A DNA stretch of 64,000 nt, from the NCBI GenBank assembly GCA_014529385.2, contig CM043952.1, forward strand, positions 156,773,057-156,837,056. The letters run 5' to 3'. The notes under the pieces are model-generated. The model ran no database searches, was not told the DNA's origin, and saw nothing but the letters and a program-made list of their open reading frames with translations. The translations under genes and the position numbers were made by a program. The first letter of the stretch is position 1. Every line of letters starts with the position of its first letter. Below, piece by piece: positions 11,441 to 21,940 of this stretch. The DNA comes from Adiantum capillus-veneris. Lineage: Eukaryota > Streptophyta > Polypodiopsida > Polypodiales > Pteridaceae.

Positions 11441-11451
11441 CCCCCCTCAAA
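11441..11451 (-). promoter_or_regulatory. Polypurine tract of gag-only copia 1
   Basis: It reads tttgagggggg on the minus strand, immediately before TGTTGAAG. Confidence 0.6.
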
Positions 11452-11634
11452 GATACAATATTTGCATTTCCATGTCCTTTGTGCCTACTTCCAGAGTAGC
11501 ATAGCCCGCCCATGGTGCCGAAGACTCGTTTAGCCCAAAAATTGCTAGCTTGAGCCTTTACAAATGCCAAAATACAACTGGGGTAAACTAGAATAAATGG
11601 TTGTTTCTTTCTTCTTCTTCTACTTGTATGATTG

Positions 11635-12342
11635 CTACTTTGTTTGTTGATCCCAACAATCCCGTACAAAGTGTCCACTTCTGCCACATCGATAGCAAAT
11701 AATGTAACCCCTTACAATGCCTTCTCCTTGTCCTTGTCCATGAACTGTGTTGTTTTGGCCTCCTCTGAACAATACTCTGTCTCTGGCCGGTGCTTCTTCT
11801 GGCTTTGGTCGGTGCTTTGAATCAAACTCTAGGAGTGTTGCTTCAACTTCTTCCAATTTCTTGTCTAGATTTTGTAATGTGGATACCAAGGCATCGAATG
11901 ATGGCTTAACCATACTATTGAGCAATATTGAAATTGCTTCTTTATTGGGTGTATTTTTCTAAACTCCTTGTAGCTGTTGCTTGAGTGCTTTGAACCTGTT
12001 AATATGAGCCACAATGTCTCACCATCCTTATTTTTCAACTTGTAGAATTGCATCAGTAAATTGGTCCTTGAACGCGGTGCCAAACTCTTGGTTGAGAGCA
12101 TCCTAAGCCTTCTTTGCATCCATGATCTCAGTGATAAGTGAGATAACGTCCTCACCAAGTGATTATGCTATAAGTCCAAGTGCTTTTAGATTTGTAGCCA
12201 CATTGACCACTGCAAATGCAGCCTCATGTGGCTCTATTAAGTGCCAAAGCCCTTTGTGCATTAGCAAATACATTGTTTTGCTCTGCCAGGTGAAAAAATT
12301 ATCGCCATTAAAGGTGGTGATAATGGAGATTTTTTTCTCCAT
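11635..12342 (-). pseudogene. Ty1/copia gag, decayed
   Basis: Reading from ATG 12342, the frame gives FNGDNFFTWQSKTMYLL (the N-terminal copia gag signature), then a UBN2-like capsid (INRFKALKQQL, LNSMVKPSFDALVSTL), a Lys/Glu linker, and the zinc knuckle CYRCGRSGHFVRDC (CX2CX4HX4C). It stops at QTK. At least five in-frame stops precede the intact 11635-11925 part. No protease, integrase or RT follows: 184 bases after the gag stop come the polypurine tract and LTR. Gag would package RNA into virus-like particles in the cytoplasm. This is either an internal deletion or a true gag-only element. Confidence 0.8.
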
Positions 12343-13239
12343 GAGGTAGTCTTACTTGGCGACTTGCACAAGCACTGTCTAACCTCTACAATGAGCATGG
12401 GTTGTTTGAAAAATGATAGAAAATTTCAAATGATGAGGCTAGTCTTATCTCTTGCACATTGAGCTAGAAGGATAGTGTCTACACAATTAACCACTAAGCT
12501 CAATGAAAAGTGATATTTTTTAAAGTTCTAACTATGATGACAAGACCAAAAAAATACTAAAAATGATGTTTGTAGCTGTGGTGTAGTCTAGCCAATGGAG
12601 GTTGGCAGATCCTATTGACTCATGATCAATTGCACCGTTGGGAAAGTTTATTGATAGCAACAATAAGGGGCTATGCTACACTATACATGGTGAGGACGAG
12701 ATCTAAACAACTGTAGCCATGGGCAACACGTTTCTCCTAGATTGTAGTAGATTGAGGGTAATGACGAATCAAATGTGGGCCACTTAGTTTGGGGAAAGTG
12801 AGTTAGAGGTGCAGTTATGCAACGGTGGTGAGAACAAGGACAACACGAGAGTTGAGCAACCACTAGTTTTGCCGTTCAAGATCCTTTGCCATGTAATCCT
12901 TATGATCACACGTAACTTCAGGGCATCTAGAACCTGATTGCATATTCATTTTGGCAAATAGAGATCTTTTTGCATAATTTGCTTGTAGTACTACATACCT
13001 TACCTGAGAGCGCATTGGGTAGTGAAAATGCACTCATGTAGCTGCATCATCTTTGTCCATTCCCTCACTAAACGTAGCCTGAAATGTGAGTTGATGACAA
13101 TGTCAGTAGATAGAGAAAACATTGACAGTTGCACTTGATAGTTTTGAAGCTTGGGGTTTTGGTGGGTTTTTTTGGTAGATGTAGTCAATTTAGCAGCCTT
13201 AATGCTAGAGGACAACTGTGTGCACTGTAGAGAAGGTGG
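12343..13239 (-). other. Leader region upstream of copia gag 1, no clear gene
   Basis: The minus strand has a 92-codon Ser/Thr-rich frame (13000-13278) that overlaps the neighbouring LTR end, and a 60-codon frame (12681-12863). Neither is recognisable. I could not find a 5' LTR or PBS for the gag. Confidence 0.35.
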
Positions 13240-13395
13240 TGAAGCAGATGTTAGGGAAATTTTCATGCTCATCTCCACCTACTAGTACCCCTTTATAGGC
13301 CACCTGGCCCCTTTTTTAGGAGACCCCTTGACAATGCATGTGAAGTTGGCACCTTTCTAAGGCCGTGCTCTCTAGTCCTACTCTTGTCTTGACAT
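13240..13395 (-). repeat. LTR of minus-strand Ty3/gypsy element E-minus (3' copy)
   Basis: On the minus strand it starts TGTCAAGAC at 13395, has a CCTATAAAGG box near 13298, and ends TTCA near 13240, about 156 bp. The same sequence (TAGGACTAG, ATAAAGG.GTA, GGAGATGAGCATG) recurs at 32427-32286 plus 18248-18228. Confidence 0.65.
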
Positions 13396-13412
13396 TACTC
13401 CCCCCTTGGAGA
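13396..13412 (-). promoter_or_regulatory. Polypurine tract of E-minus
   Basis: It reads ccaaggggggagtaa on the minus strand, next to the LTR start. Confidence 0.6.
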
Positions 13413-13419
13413 AGCGTTT

Positions 13420-14036
13420 TCCTCGAAAACAAAAGGGGGTATTTCTTCTTAAGAACACTAGTTTTTTCTAACTTTGATACTCAAGAATATGTCTAGGGTC
13501 ATGCGGTCGTGTGGGAAGTTCAATGAAATCATGATTGATGACATTGTGATCCCTATGTAGCGTCTATATAAATGGGCTACATAAAAAAACCAATAATACC
13601 AATGTGTATAGACCCGATCTCCAACTCACTTGAATATTCTGAATGGGCCACAACACCTACTAGGTAACTAGATCGATGACCAGTTTGCAAACTTTTTGAA
13701 GTTTTTGGAATATCTAAGAATGCCTCTTCTTGACTTTCTGTGAAAGCAACTTGCCGATGTTTCTCTTATATGCTCTATGCTTTCTCAACAATTTCAAACA
13801 TATCCATATGGTCTTGGATAAATCTCAGTAGCCAACCACACTGTTATTGGTGATTGAGGTTGAAAACCATACAAAAGTATGAAAGGACTAAGCCTAGTTG
13901 TAACATGCTTTGCACTAGAAAAAGAAAAATCCAAAATAGGGAAATAATCCTCCCAATTGGATTGCTTCATGCCTACGCACACTCTTAGCATATCCTCTAG
14001 CATGTGATTAACATGTTCAGTGTCATAACACATGCA
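13420..14036 (-). pseudogene. Ty3/gypsy integrase C-terminal region, decayed
   Basis: The frame 14033-13794 contains TEHVNHMLEDMLRVCVG..., SAKHVTTRLSPFILLYGFQP and SPITV. This is the end of the integrase catalytic core region (the classic N.S.H.ST..SPF...YG.QP block). Frame-broken sequence to 13420 still shows DMFEIVEKA and a KTSKSLQTGHRSS stretch, like the integrase linker and C-terminal barrel. A polypurine tract and LTR follow. RT and RNase H are not recognisable upstream. Confidence 0.75.
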
Positions 14037-14039
14037 TTA

Positions 14040-15095
14040 GCAAAAACTTATTCGAGCCTACATTTCCATCATTGGAGTGCTTTGTGCTTGCCAATGCATG
14101 TGAATTAGTTTACGCTCATATCATATACAAAACTTGAGGGAGTAGATGTGTAAATAGCATATCATAAAAGAAAATTGAGGGAATAGATGTCTAAGTAGCA
14201 TAGCATACATGAGGGAATAGATGTGTAAATAGATCTCAAATTAGTTTATGCTCATAGCATACACAAAACTTGAGGGAATAGATGTGTAAATAGCTCTTGG
14301 AAAAAGAACTAAATACTCTCAAGCTAGAACCATAGTCAAAATAGGCTATCTTTATACTCATCATAATTATTAAGTAACCTTGCTACAACATTTGAACCAT
14401 AATAGAATGTGAACATAAACCACATCTAGATATAAACAATGAAACATTTTCATTGATATGAAATATTCTTTCTATATGTAGGTATGCAAAACTGCACCCT
14501 AAAAAGTTGAAACAATCATTCATTAATGTTGTTTAAGGTACTTGTTACATTAACAAGTCTTACTAGACATCCATATAATGTTTTGGCCACTAAAATTTTT
14601 CTTGATACCACATGATTGAAATGTTCTAATAAATGGATTGACCAAAACATAAGGACTTTGTCATGACACATGATCAAGAAAAGGTGCTAATGTCAATCCC
14701 AAAGACTGATATTCTCCACATGTGAAATATGTCTCATATAGTGTTGTTAGTAAATGTGACATCTGTCAAATACAAAAAGTACTTGTGTGTGGAGGTAAGA
14801 GGTAACACTTAGCAAAAGGAGTGAGAGGGACCCTCATAAACCTTGCTCCACACTATTTAAGCCAAACTCCATGAGTTTCTAGTCCATGTTGTACACCTTG
14901 TGTTTGACAACATGTGTCAAAACAATCCCTACCTTGAAAGCCTATGACAGTGTCAAGAGTAGATAATATCTAGAGTGGATTGTCCATTCCATCATAAGAA
15001 AAATTAATGGAGATAAGGAAAAATTAGTAGAGGAGGTGCCTAGTACTTAAACCTCTATCCCTTCCCATAACTATTACCACATGTAGCTATGCATG
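14040..15095. other. AT-rich stretch with short direct repeats
   Basis: A block of about 58 bp (ttagttta.gctcata.cata.acaaaacttgaggga.tagatgtgtaaatag) appears at about 14100-14158 and 14228-14294. Two shorter gagggaatagatgt copies lie between. No gene is seen. Confidence 0.6.
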
Positions 15096-15099
15096 ACCA

Positions 15100-16650
15100 T
15101 GTCAATTGCATCAAAACAAGTTGTGCAACATTGTTTCAGAACCAGAAAGAAACCCTTGGTTTTGTTTTTTCCAAGAAATATTGGTCTTGTCTTGGCAAAT
15201 TGAAACCCTTGGTCAGAATCCAAAAGTAGACTACATAAACCACTAGATAGATGCCATACCATCACATGCTACCTTGCTACCAATAGTGATTGTAAAAGTA
15301 GATTGACAAAATGAACTAAACTTCTATCACTTGATATTTTAGAGCTTATTTCCTTGAAAGCACACGTGAAGGGTCAATCAAGGGACCATCAACACTTACT
15401 GAGTGATTGGTCATTCACAAGCTGTGTCACACTTAGGAAATGCTTCTTTTAGAGACACAACTGACTCTATAGACTAAACAATCTATCTTCTCAAGTTAGG
15501 ATCTTATTTACAGCTAGATCACTAAAACAATTATAGCCTCCCATCATTAAAAGAAGACAAGATTCTCATTACCCAACATAAAATAGTCAAGTGAGATTTT
15601 CCCCAAATATGCCTTGCATATACATAAAAGATATGGTTCGCAACATAACTCAGTCATGAATGTGGGATTGCAAGTCCATAGGGAACCAAGAGAGGGCATG
15701 CCTTGAGGCTCTCTGAGAAGATCCGTGTTATCACATGAATAGTTTTCTTGACAGCTACGTCATGCATGCTTGCTGTAGAGAAAGAAATCTCACCACTCTT
15801 AGTGCATGCACCTTGTGCATAGAGCCCATTAGATATATAGTTCCCCTCAATGCATGAATATGCAACAAACACAAGAAAATATACCAACCTCATTTTCTAT
15901 TGAGTAGTAGGAAGTAGGCAGCAATGACTATGTCCTTGTTGACAAAGTATCCAGCATCATGGAGGAAGCGTAAAAACTACTTGTGTAGATTAAGTCTACT
16001 GTATAGGCACACCTTGCATGCAACACAAAATAAATAGATTGATAAGCCGTTTGATCCATTGATGGCCTCAATGGTTTTAGCCAATACTTGCAAGTGCCTT
16101 GTACTACCCAAAATTGAAGTTGATACAATCCAGTATGATTTGGCCTTGTCATACTTAAAATGCGTGCTTATATCTCAAGAATGCCAATTCCCTAGGTTGT
16201 TGATGCCTTGTCGTAGATCCAAACATAGTGAACAAGGCAATATCATAGGGTAGACATCGTGCTTCTCAGTATGGGCCTTCAAAGCACCTTGATTTGCATG
16301 TTATTATTGTTTCAAATTAAATGTTTACACATAAAGGTTGAAATGCTCAACCTTGTTGACCGTTTGTGCCAGTTGTTGCAAAATACATAAGCTTGAAATG
16401 CTAAAATCCCTGCTAAAGCCCCCGTAGTCCAAGTTTCTTTGTATTTGGCTCATAGTTGTGGCTATTGAAGTGTCATACTTTGAATCTATCTTATAACCGT
16501 GGATTTGGATATACTTAGAACGTGGTGTCTTGGGTACTTGGTAAATCCCTTAGCTTGATTCATGCCAATAGCCATTTGATTATCATGTCTATACACTTGC
16601 AAAACCTCCAAGTCTATATGTTGATAGCATATTGAAAACTTTGGAAGCAA
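15100..16650 (-). repeat. Unidentified 1.6-kb module, copy A
   Basis: This aligns for most of its length with 32500-34190 in the same orientation, with small indels. Examples of shared strings are gtagactacataaaccacta, gctaccttgctaccaatagt and ggcctcaatggttttagcca. The minus strand has short conserved peptides (STRHLQVLAKTIEAI) broken by stops. I do not recognise the product. Both copies lie 5' (minus strand) of an E-minus LTR, so the module may be part of that element's interior or a captured host fragment. Confidence 0.7.
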
Positions 16651-18150
<1,500 letters not shown>

Positions 18151-18210
18151 CATGCACAATGCATGCATGCATCTTGAAAGCTTCATGACCTCTCCTTCTC
18201 CCCCTTCCCC

Positions 18211-18226
18211 TCGAACTCTAATACCA
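18211..18226 (-). promoter_or_regulatory. Primer-binding site of E-minus
   Basis: The minus strand reads TGGTATTAGAGTTCGA, close to the initiator-Met PBS TGGTATCAGAGC, one base after the LTR end at 18228. Confidence 0.65.
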
Positions 18227-18227
18227 G

Positions 18228-18248
18228 TGAAAGGGTCTGGGGATCTCT
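18228..18248 (-). repeat. 3' end of the E-minus 5' LTR, cut by C1
   Basis: This is the last about 20 bases of the LTR whose other part is 32286-32427. The copia element C1 sits inside it with a TCTCT duplication (18244-18248 and 32286-32290). Confidence 0.6.
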
Positions 18249-18443
18249 TGTTGGGTTATAGGCCAATGGCCCGTGGCCGATTATGGCCAGGCGTCTACCC
18301 ACTTACTTCTATTCTTTGTTTATATGGAAGAATAAGGAGAAGAGAGAATTCTCTCTAATTCTCCACCAAGCTACTGTGTCTGCTCCTCATCCCCTTCCCC
18401 ATTCTCTCCTTCCCTCTCTTGCACCCACACGACGGTTCCATCA
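18249..18443 (+). repeat. 5' LTR of C1
   Basis: 195 bp, TGTTGGG...TTCCATCA, matching 32089-32285 at roughly 90% by eye. Confidence 0.9.
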
Positions 18444-18445
18444 AG

Positions 18446-18457
18446 TGGTATCAGAGC
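18446..18457 (+). promoter_or_regulatory. Primer-binding site of C1
   Basis: TGGTATCAGAGC, exact initiator-Met PBS, two bases after the LTR. Confidence 0.92.
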
Positions 18458-18692
18458 CCAAGATCACGACATCCCAAGCCCCGGCTACTTGGCATGTGCA
18501 GCGACCCCTTGGAAGCTTGGGAGCATGGCAAGATTTGCAGGAAGTCGGGTAAGCAAGCCTTGAAGATACCTTGCAATTAAGAGCCAAATCAAAGCAGGAC
18601 AGATCCGAGCAGTAAAGTCTTGCAAACTTGGGAAATAATGCAACCAAGAAAGACAAATTGGGTGCAAGAAATTGGAGGCAAGGAATTGGGCC

Positions 18693-19190
18693 TGTTAGCC
18701 AGTCTCATTAGCAACTCATAGTAGGGCTTGTGAGCATGAGAGCACCGAGTAGGATAACAAGCTTGAAGGACTTAATGCTTGCAATTGAGAGCAAGATTGG
18801 GCTACAACTAGCTGAAATTAGATGCTGGGAAAGCTTTGTTGCAAGCAAATCAAACAGCAAAGGTAGTGTCAACAAAATCGAGCAACATACGAGAAGTCAA
18901 TGTGGAAAGTGCATTGCACTTTACACCTAAGCGGAGTTCAAACCTCACCCCACAGATATCTTATCCCTACAACGGCTATATTGCTTATCCAAGCCTATAA
19001 AAGAAACTCCCCCTTGTATTGTTCTAGTGCAGTTGAGTGTGATTCAAATTTGAATTTTCCCCCTCTACTTGGTGTCAGCTCCCCTTCCCTTCTCTCACAA
19101 ATTTCTCTCCCTTCTCTATCTCCATCTCTCTATCTACTCTCTCTTCCTCTCCTCTCTCACTCTATCTTCTCGTTATCACTCAAGTTCACA
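18693..19190 (+). repeat. 5' LTR of copia C2, start inferred
   Basis: It ends ...GTTCACA directly before an exact PBS at 19191. A CCTATAAAAG box is near 18994, followed by a CT-rich stretch typical of R/U5. The proposed start TGTTAGCC at 18693 is a guess, as no partner LTR is in the window. Confidence 0.6.
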
Positions 19191-19202
19191 TGGTATCAGA
19201 GC
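19191..19202 (+). promoter_or_regulatory. Primer-binding site of C2
   Basis: TGGTATCAGAGC, exact, and the second initiator-Met PBS within 750 bases of the first. Confidence 0.9.
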
Positions 19203-19308
19203 TTCAGAACTTGAGCTCATAAGTACTTTACGAGCCTTCTCTCAAAGCAACGGCCTAATTTTACGCCCATCTCTCACTTCCAAGGTTTACTCGACTAGCA
19301 TGACTAGC

Positions 19309-20952
19309 ACCTTGTCACCTATGGTTGCAACCACCAAGTCAAGGTGTTTCACCATTGATAAGCTCAATGGGAACAATTACAATGTGTGGAAGCTGAGAAT
19401 GGAGCTATATTTGAAGCAACTTGGCCTCTGGAAGATTGTTTGTGGAGCTAAAATAAGACCAAGTGAAGACGAGTACGCCTCTGACACGGAGCTACACTCG
19501 GCATGGGATTCAAGGGACATTACGGCTCAAATGGAGATTATACTCCATTGTGAGGATAGGCAAGTCCAAATGGTGCAGACTCTATCCACCTCTAAGGCTA
19601 TTTGGGAGTTCTTTAGCAACAGTTATGAGCACACCAATCTTGTTTATCAAGTCTCCCTGATCAAGAGGCTTGTAAACAATACTATGCAAGAAGACCAATC
19701 TGCAGTCAAGTTCCTTGACAATTGGTAGCCACTGTTAGATGCAGTTCTCATCTCTAGAATGGAGATTTCAGAGAAATTTCAATGTATGCTTCTATTGGTG
19801 GCTTTACCCGCAAGCTAGAGAGCCTTTGCTACTACTCAAGCCCTGTCCCAAATGCAAGGCCTTGTATCCAAAATCCATCAGGAAGAAGCTTTAAGAGACC
19901 AATCTAATGGATCTACTCCAGTGGCTCTAGCCACTCATATCAATTTCAAAAAAGGTGGTCCTAGCCACCATTACAACTATTCAAGGCAATTGCATAAAGG
20001 TGGTTCTAGCCGCCCTAGAAATGCACCTTATGGTCAAGTTCAATGCCACAACTGCAAGAAGTTCGGACACATTGCCGAAGACTGCAGGTCCAAAACCAAG
20101 CATCATGGTGGTATCATGGAGATCAGCGGACATAAAAGAAATGGAGGCTATCATCACAAAGCTCATGCTCATTTCACTAATATTTCAAGCTATGATGGTG
20201 ATACACACCCTACTTCTATAAAACTTTTTGTTGCAAGCTTCAGCTCCTCTAAGCCACATCACAACTCTTCTATCTGGTATCTAGACACTGGAGCTACACA
20301 TCACATGAAATATCATTTGGATTGGCTTGCACACTACACTCCTCTTCAACACCCACTTGAAGTCCTCATGGAAGATAGAAACATTCAACATGCTCAAGGA
20401 TATGGCACTGTTGCCATTACCCTACAAAATGGCACTATAGCTCACTTAGACAAGGTATACTATGTACCTGGTCTAAAGAAGAATCTCATCTCAGTAGGAG
20501 AGCTCACCTCCAAGGGCATTACATTTTCTTTCACGCGCGATAAGTGCATCCTGCATACAATTGATTCAAATCACAAGCCTTTCTCTATATCTTGTCCCAA
20601 AGAAGGATGCTTATATCCTCTCGGCTCCAGCAAAGTCCAAGCCAAAGCACTTTCATCAGTCATAAACTCTTCTAAGCAAGAGGAGACACTTACTTGGCAC
20701 TACAGGCTAGGTCATGTCTCGCAACGAGTGCTCAAAGATATGCAGCAAAAGGAGCTAGTGGTGGGTCTGCCAACCACAATTACACCAATTACATTTTGTG
20801 AAGCATGCGTATTGGGCAAAGCTAAGCATTTCAAGTTTCCAAGGTCAAAGTCCCATACAACTCAACCTCTTGAGCTTATCCACTTGGATATGTGCGACCC
20901 AATGCAGACACAATCACTCACCCGGCAACAAATACTTCCTAATCTTCATTGA
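19309..20952 (+). pseudogene. Copia C2 gag - protease - start of integrase, truncated
   Basis: One frame with in-frame stops near 19726 and 19816 encodes, in order: the gag N-terminus (FTIDKLNGNNYNVWKLRMEL), a UBN2-like capsid, the zinc knuckle CHNCKKFGHIAEDC, protease with the DTG active site (WYLDTGATHHM), the GAG-pre-integrase domain (WHYRLGHVSQRVL), the integrase HHCC tail (CEACVLGKAKHFKFPRSKS) and LIHLDMCDP at the start of the catalytic core. A neighbouring frame continues as NKYFLIFIEDYT. Coding stops at the G1 LTR at 20965. The rest of integrase, RT and RNase H of C2 are absent from the window. Confidence 0.85.
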
Positions 20953-20964
20953 AGACTATACAAG

Positions 20965-21920
20965 TGTTGACCGCTGGGTCAACAACACAACATAACTCAA
21001 GTTTCGTACCAAAGTCTTATCTTTTGCGAGTTATGAAATGCTGCGGATTATGGCTATAAACGTCATTTGTAATGAGTAGTTATTCTAGTTTCAGAAGCCG
21101 GGGTGCAATGGCACTTCCAAATTGTAAATACAAAGCCATTTGACCCTTTCAACCCCATTTTTGGTTAAACCTAAGGTAGCCTTAGTATATAAGGTACCTA
21201 GGTCATTTTGTAAAAAGACTTTAATCATAATCAAACTTTTGCGCTGCCGTCTACCGTGTGTGAGAGAGAAAGAGAGTGAGTGTGAGCTTCATCCTCTCGC
21301 TACGCCCGGCTCGCTCAACACATTGGAGATCCGACTACACCATTGCTGTAGGCTCGGGGAGAGCTACGCGACAACGCCAAGCATTCCACGCGAGACGAAG
21401 CGCACACGCCGACGCATCTATAAGCTATTTGTGGCCGTAAGTGTATCAAACAATGTCTGTTTTCTGCGTGCTAGTAGTCTATAGAAATGTGGTGACATAA
21501 GCTACGCATAGGTACTCATAAATTTCAGTTTCGGGCACTTTCAAAATTCAGCTCTGTCATCCTACGCGTTTTCCGCAGATGGGTTTTGAGTGAGGGTTTT
21601 GAGTGTAGAAGCTTAGGGACAGGTGTATCCTAGTGAGGGGATGGTGTTCCTTCAGTTTCGTATGAATCTGGCATGATTTGGTGAGTTACCTTCCGTATGT
21701 GTGTATGTGGCTAGGTGGTGTAGTTGAGAGCAGTGAGGTTCTTGATTGTGATTTAGTTGGCCTTCCAGAGTGTTGTATGTGTAGGATGGTCTCAGCCTGA
21801 CAAGCTAAAGAGATTTCCTCCGTGTGCCTATCGTGTCATCTGTGTCCTGGATTGACATTATGTTGATCTAGGTAGTGTTTGCATGCACTTCATGGGTGTG
21901 TGAGTCGCTCCCGTCCAACA
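20965..21920 (+). repeat. 5' LTR of G1 (Athila/Tat-like)
   Basis: It starts TGTTGACC, has a TATATAA box at 21186-21192 and a GA/TG-rich R region, and ends CCAACA next to a canonical Asp-type PBS; 956 bp. It shares landmarks with the G2 LTR, such as gagagctacgcg and ctcagcctgacaagctaa. It carries CATCCTACGCGT at 21558-21569, half of the palindrome repeated in the leader. Confidence 0.85.
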
Positions 21921-21921
21921 T

Positions 21922-21940
21922 TGGCGCCGCTGCCGGGGAC
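21922..21940 (+). promoter_or_regulatory. Primer-binding site of G1, tRNA-Asp type
   Basis: TGGCGCCGCTGCCGGGGAC is one base off the TGGCGCCGTTGCCGGGGA site used by plant Athila/Tat elements. Confidence 0.9.

Noticed and set aside
15654-16152. Host gene exons on the minus strand
   Set aside because: Some peptides look gene-like and are shared by both module copies, but stops are frequent, no splice structure is convincing and I cannot name a family. It is kept as an unidentified repeat.
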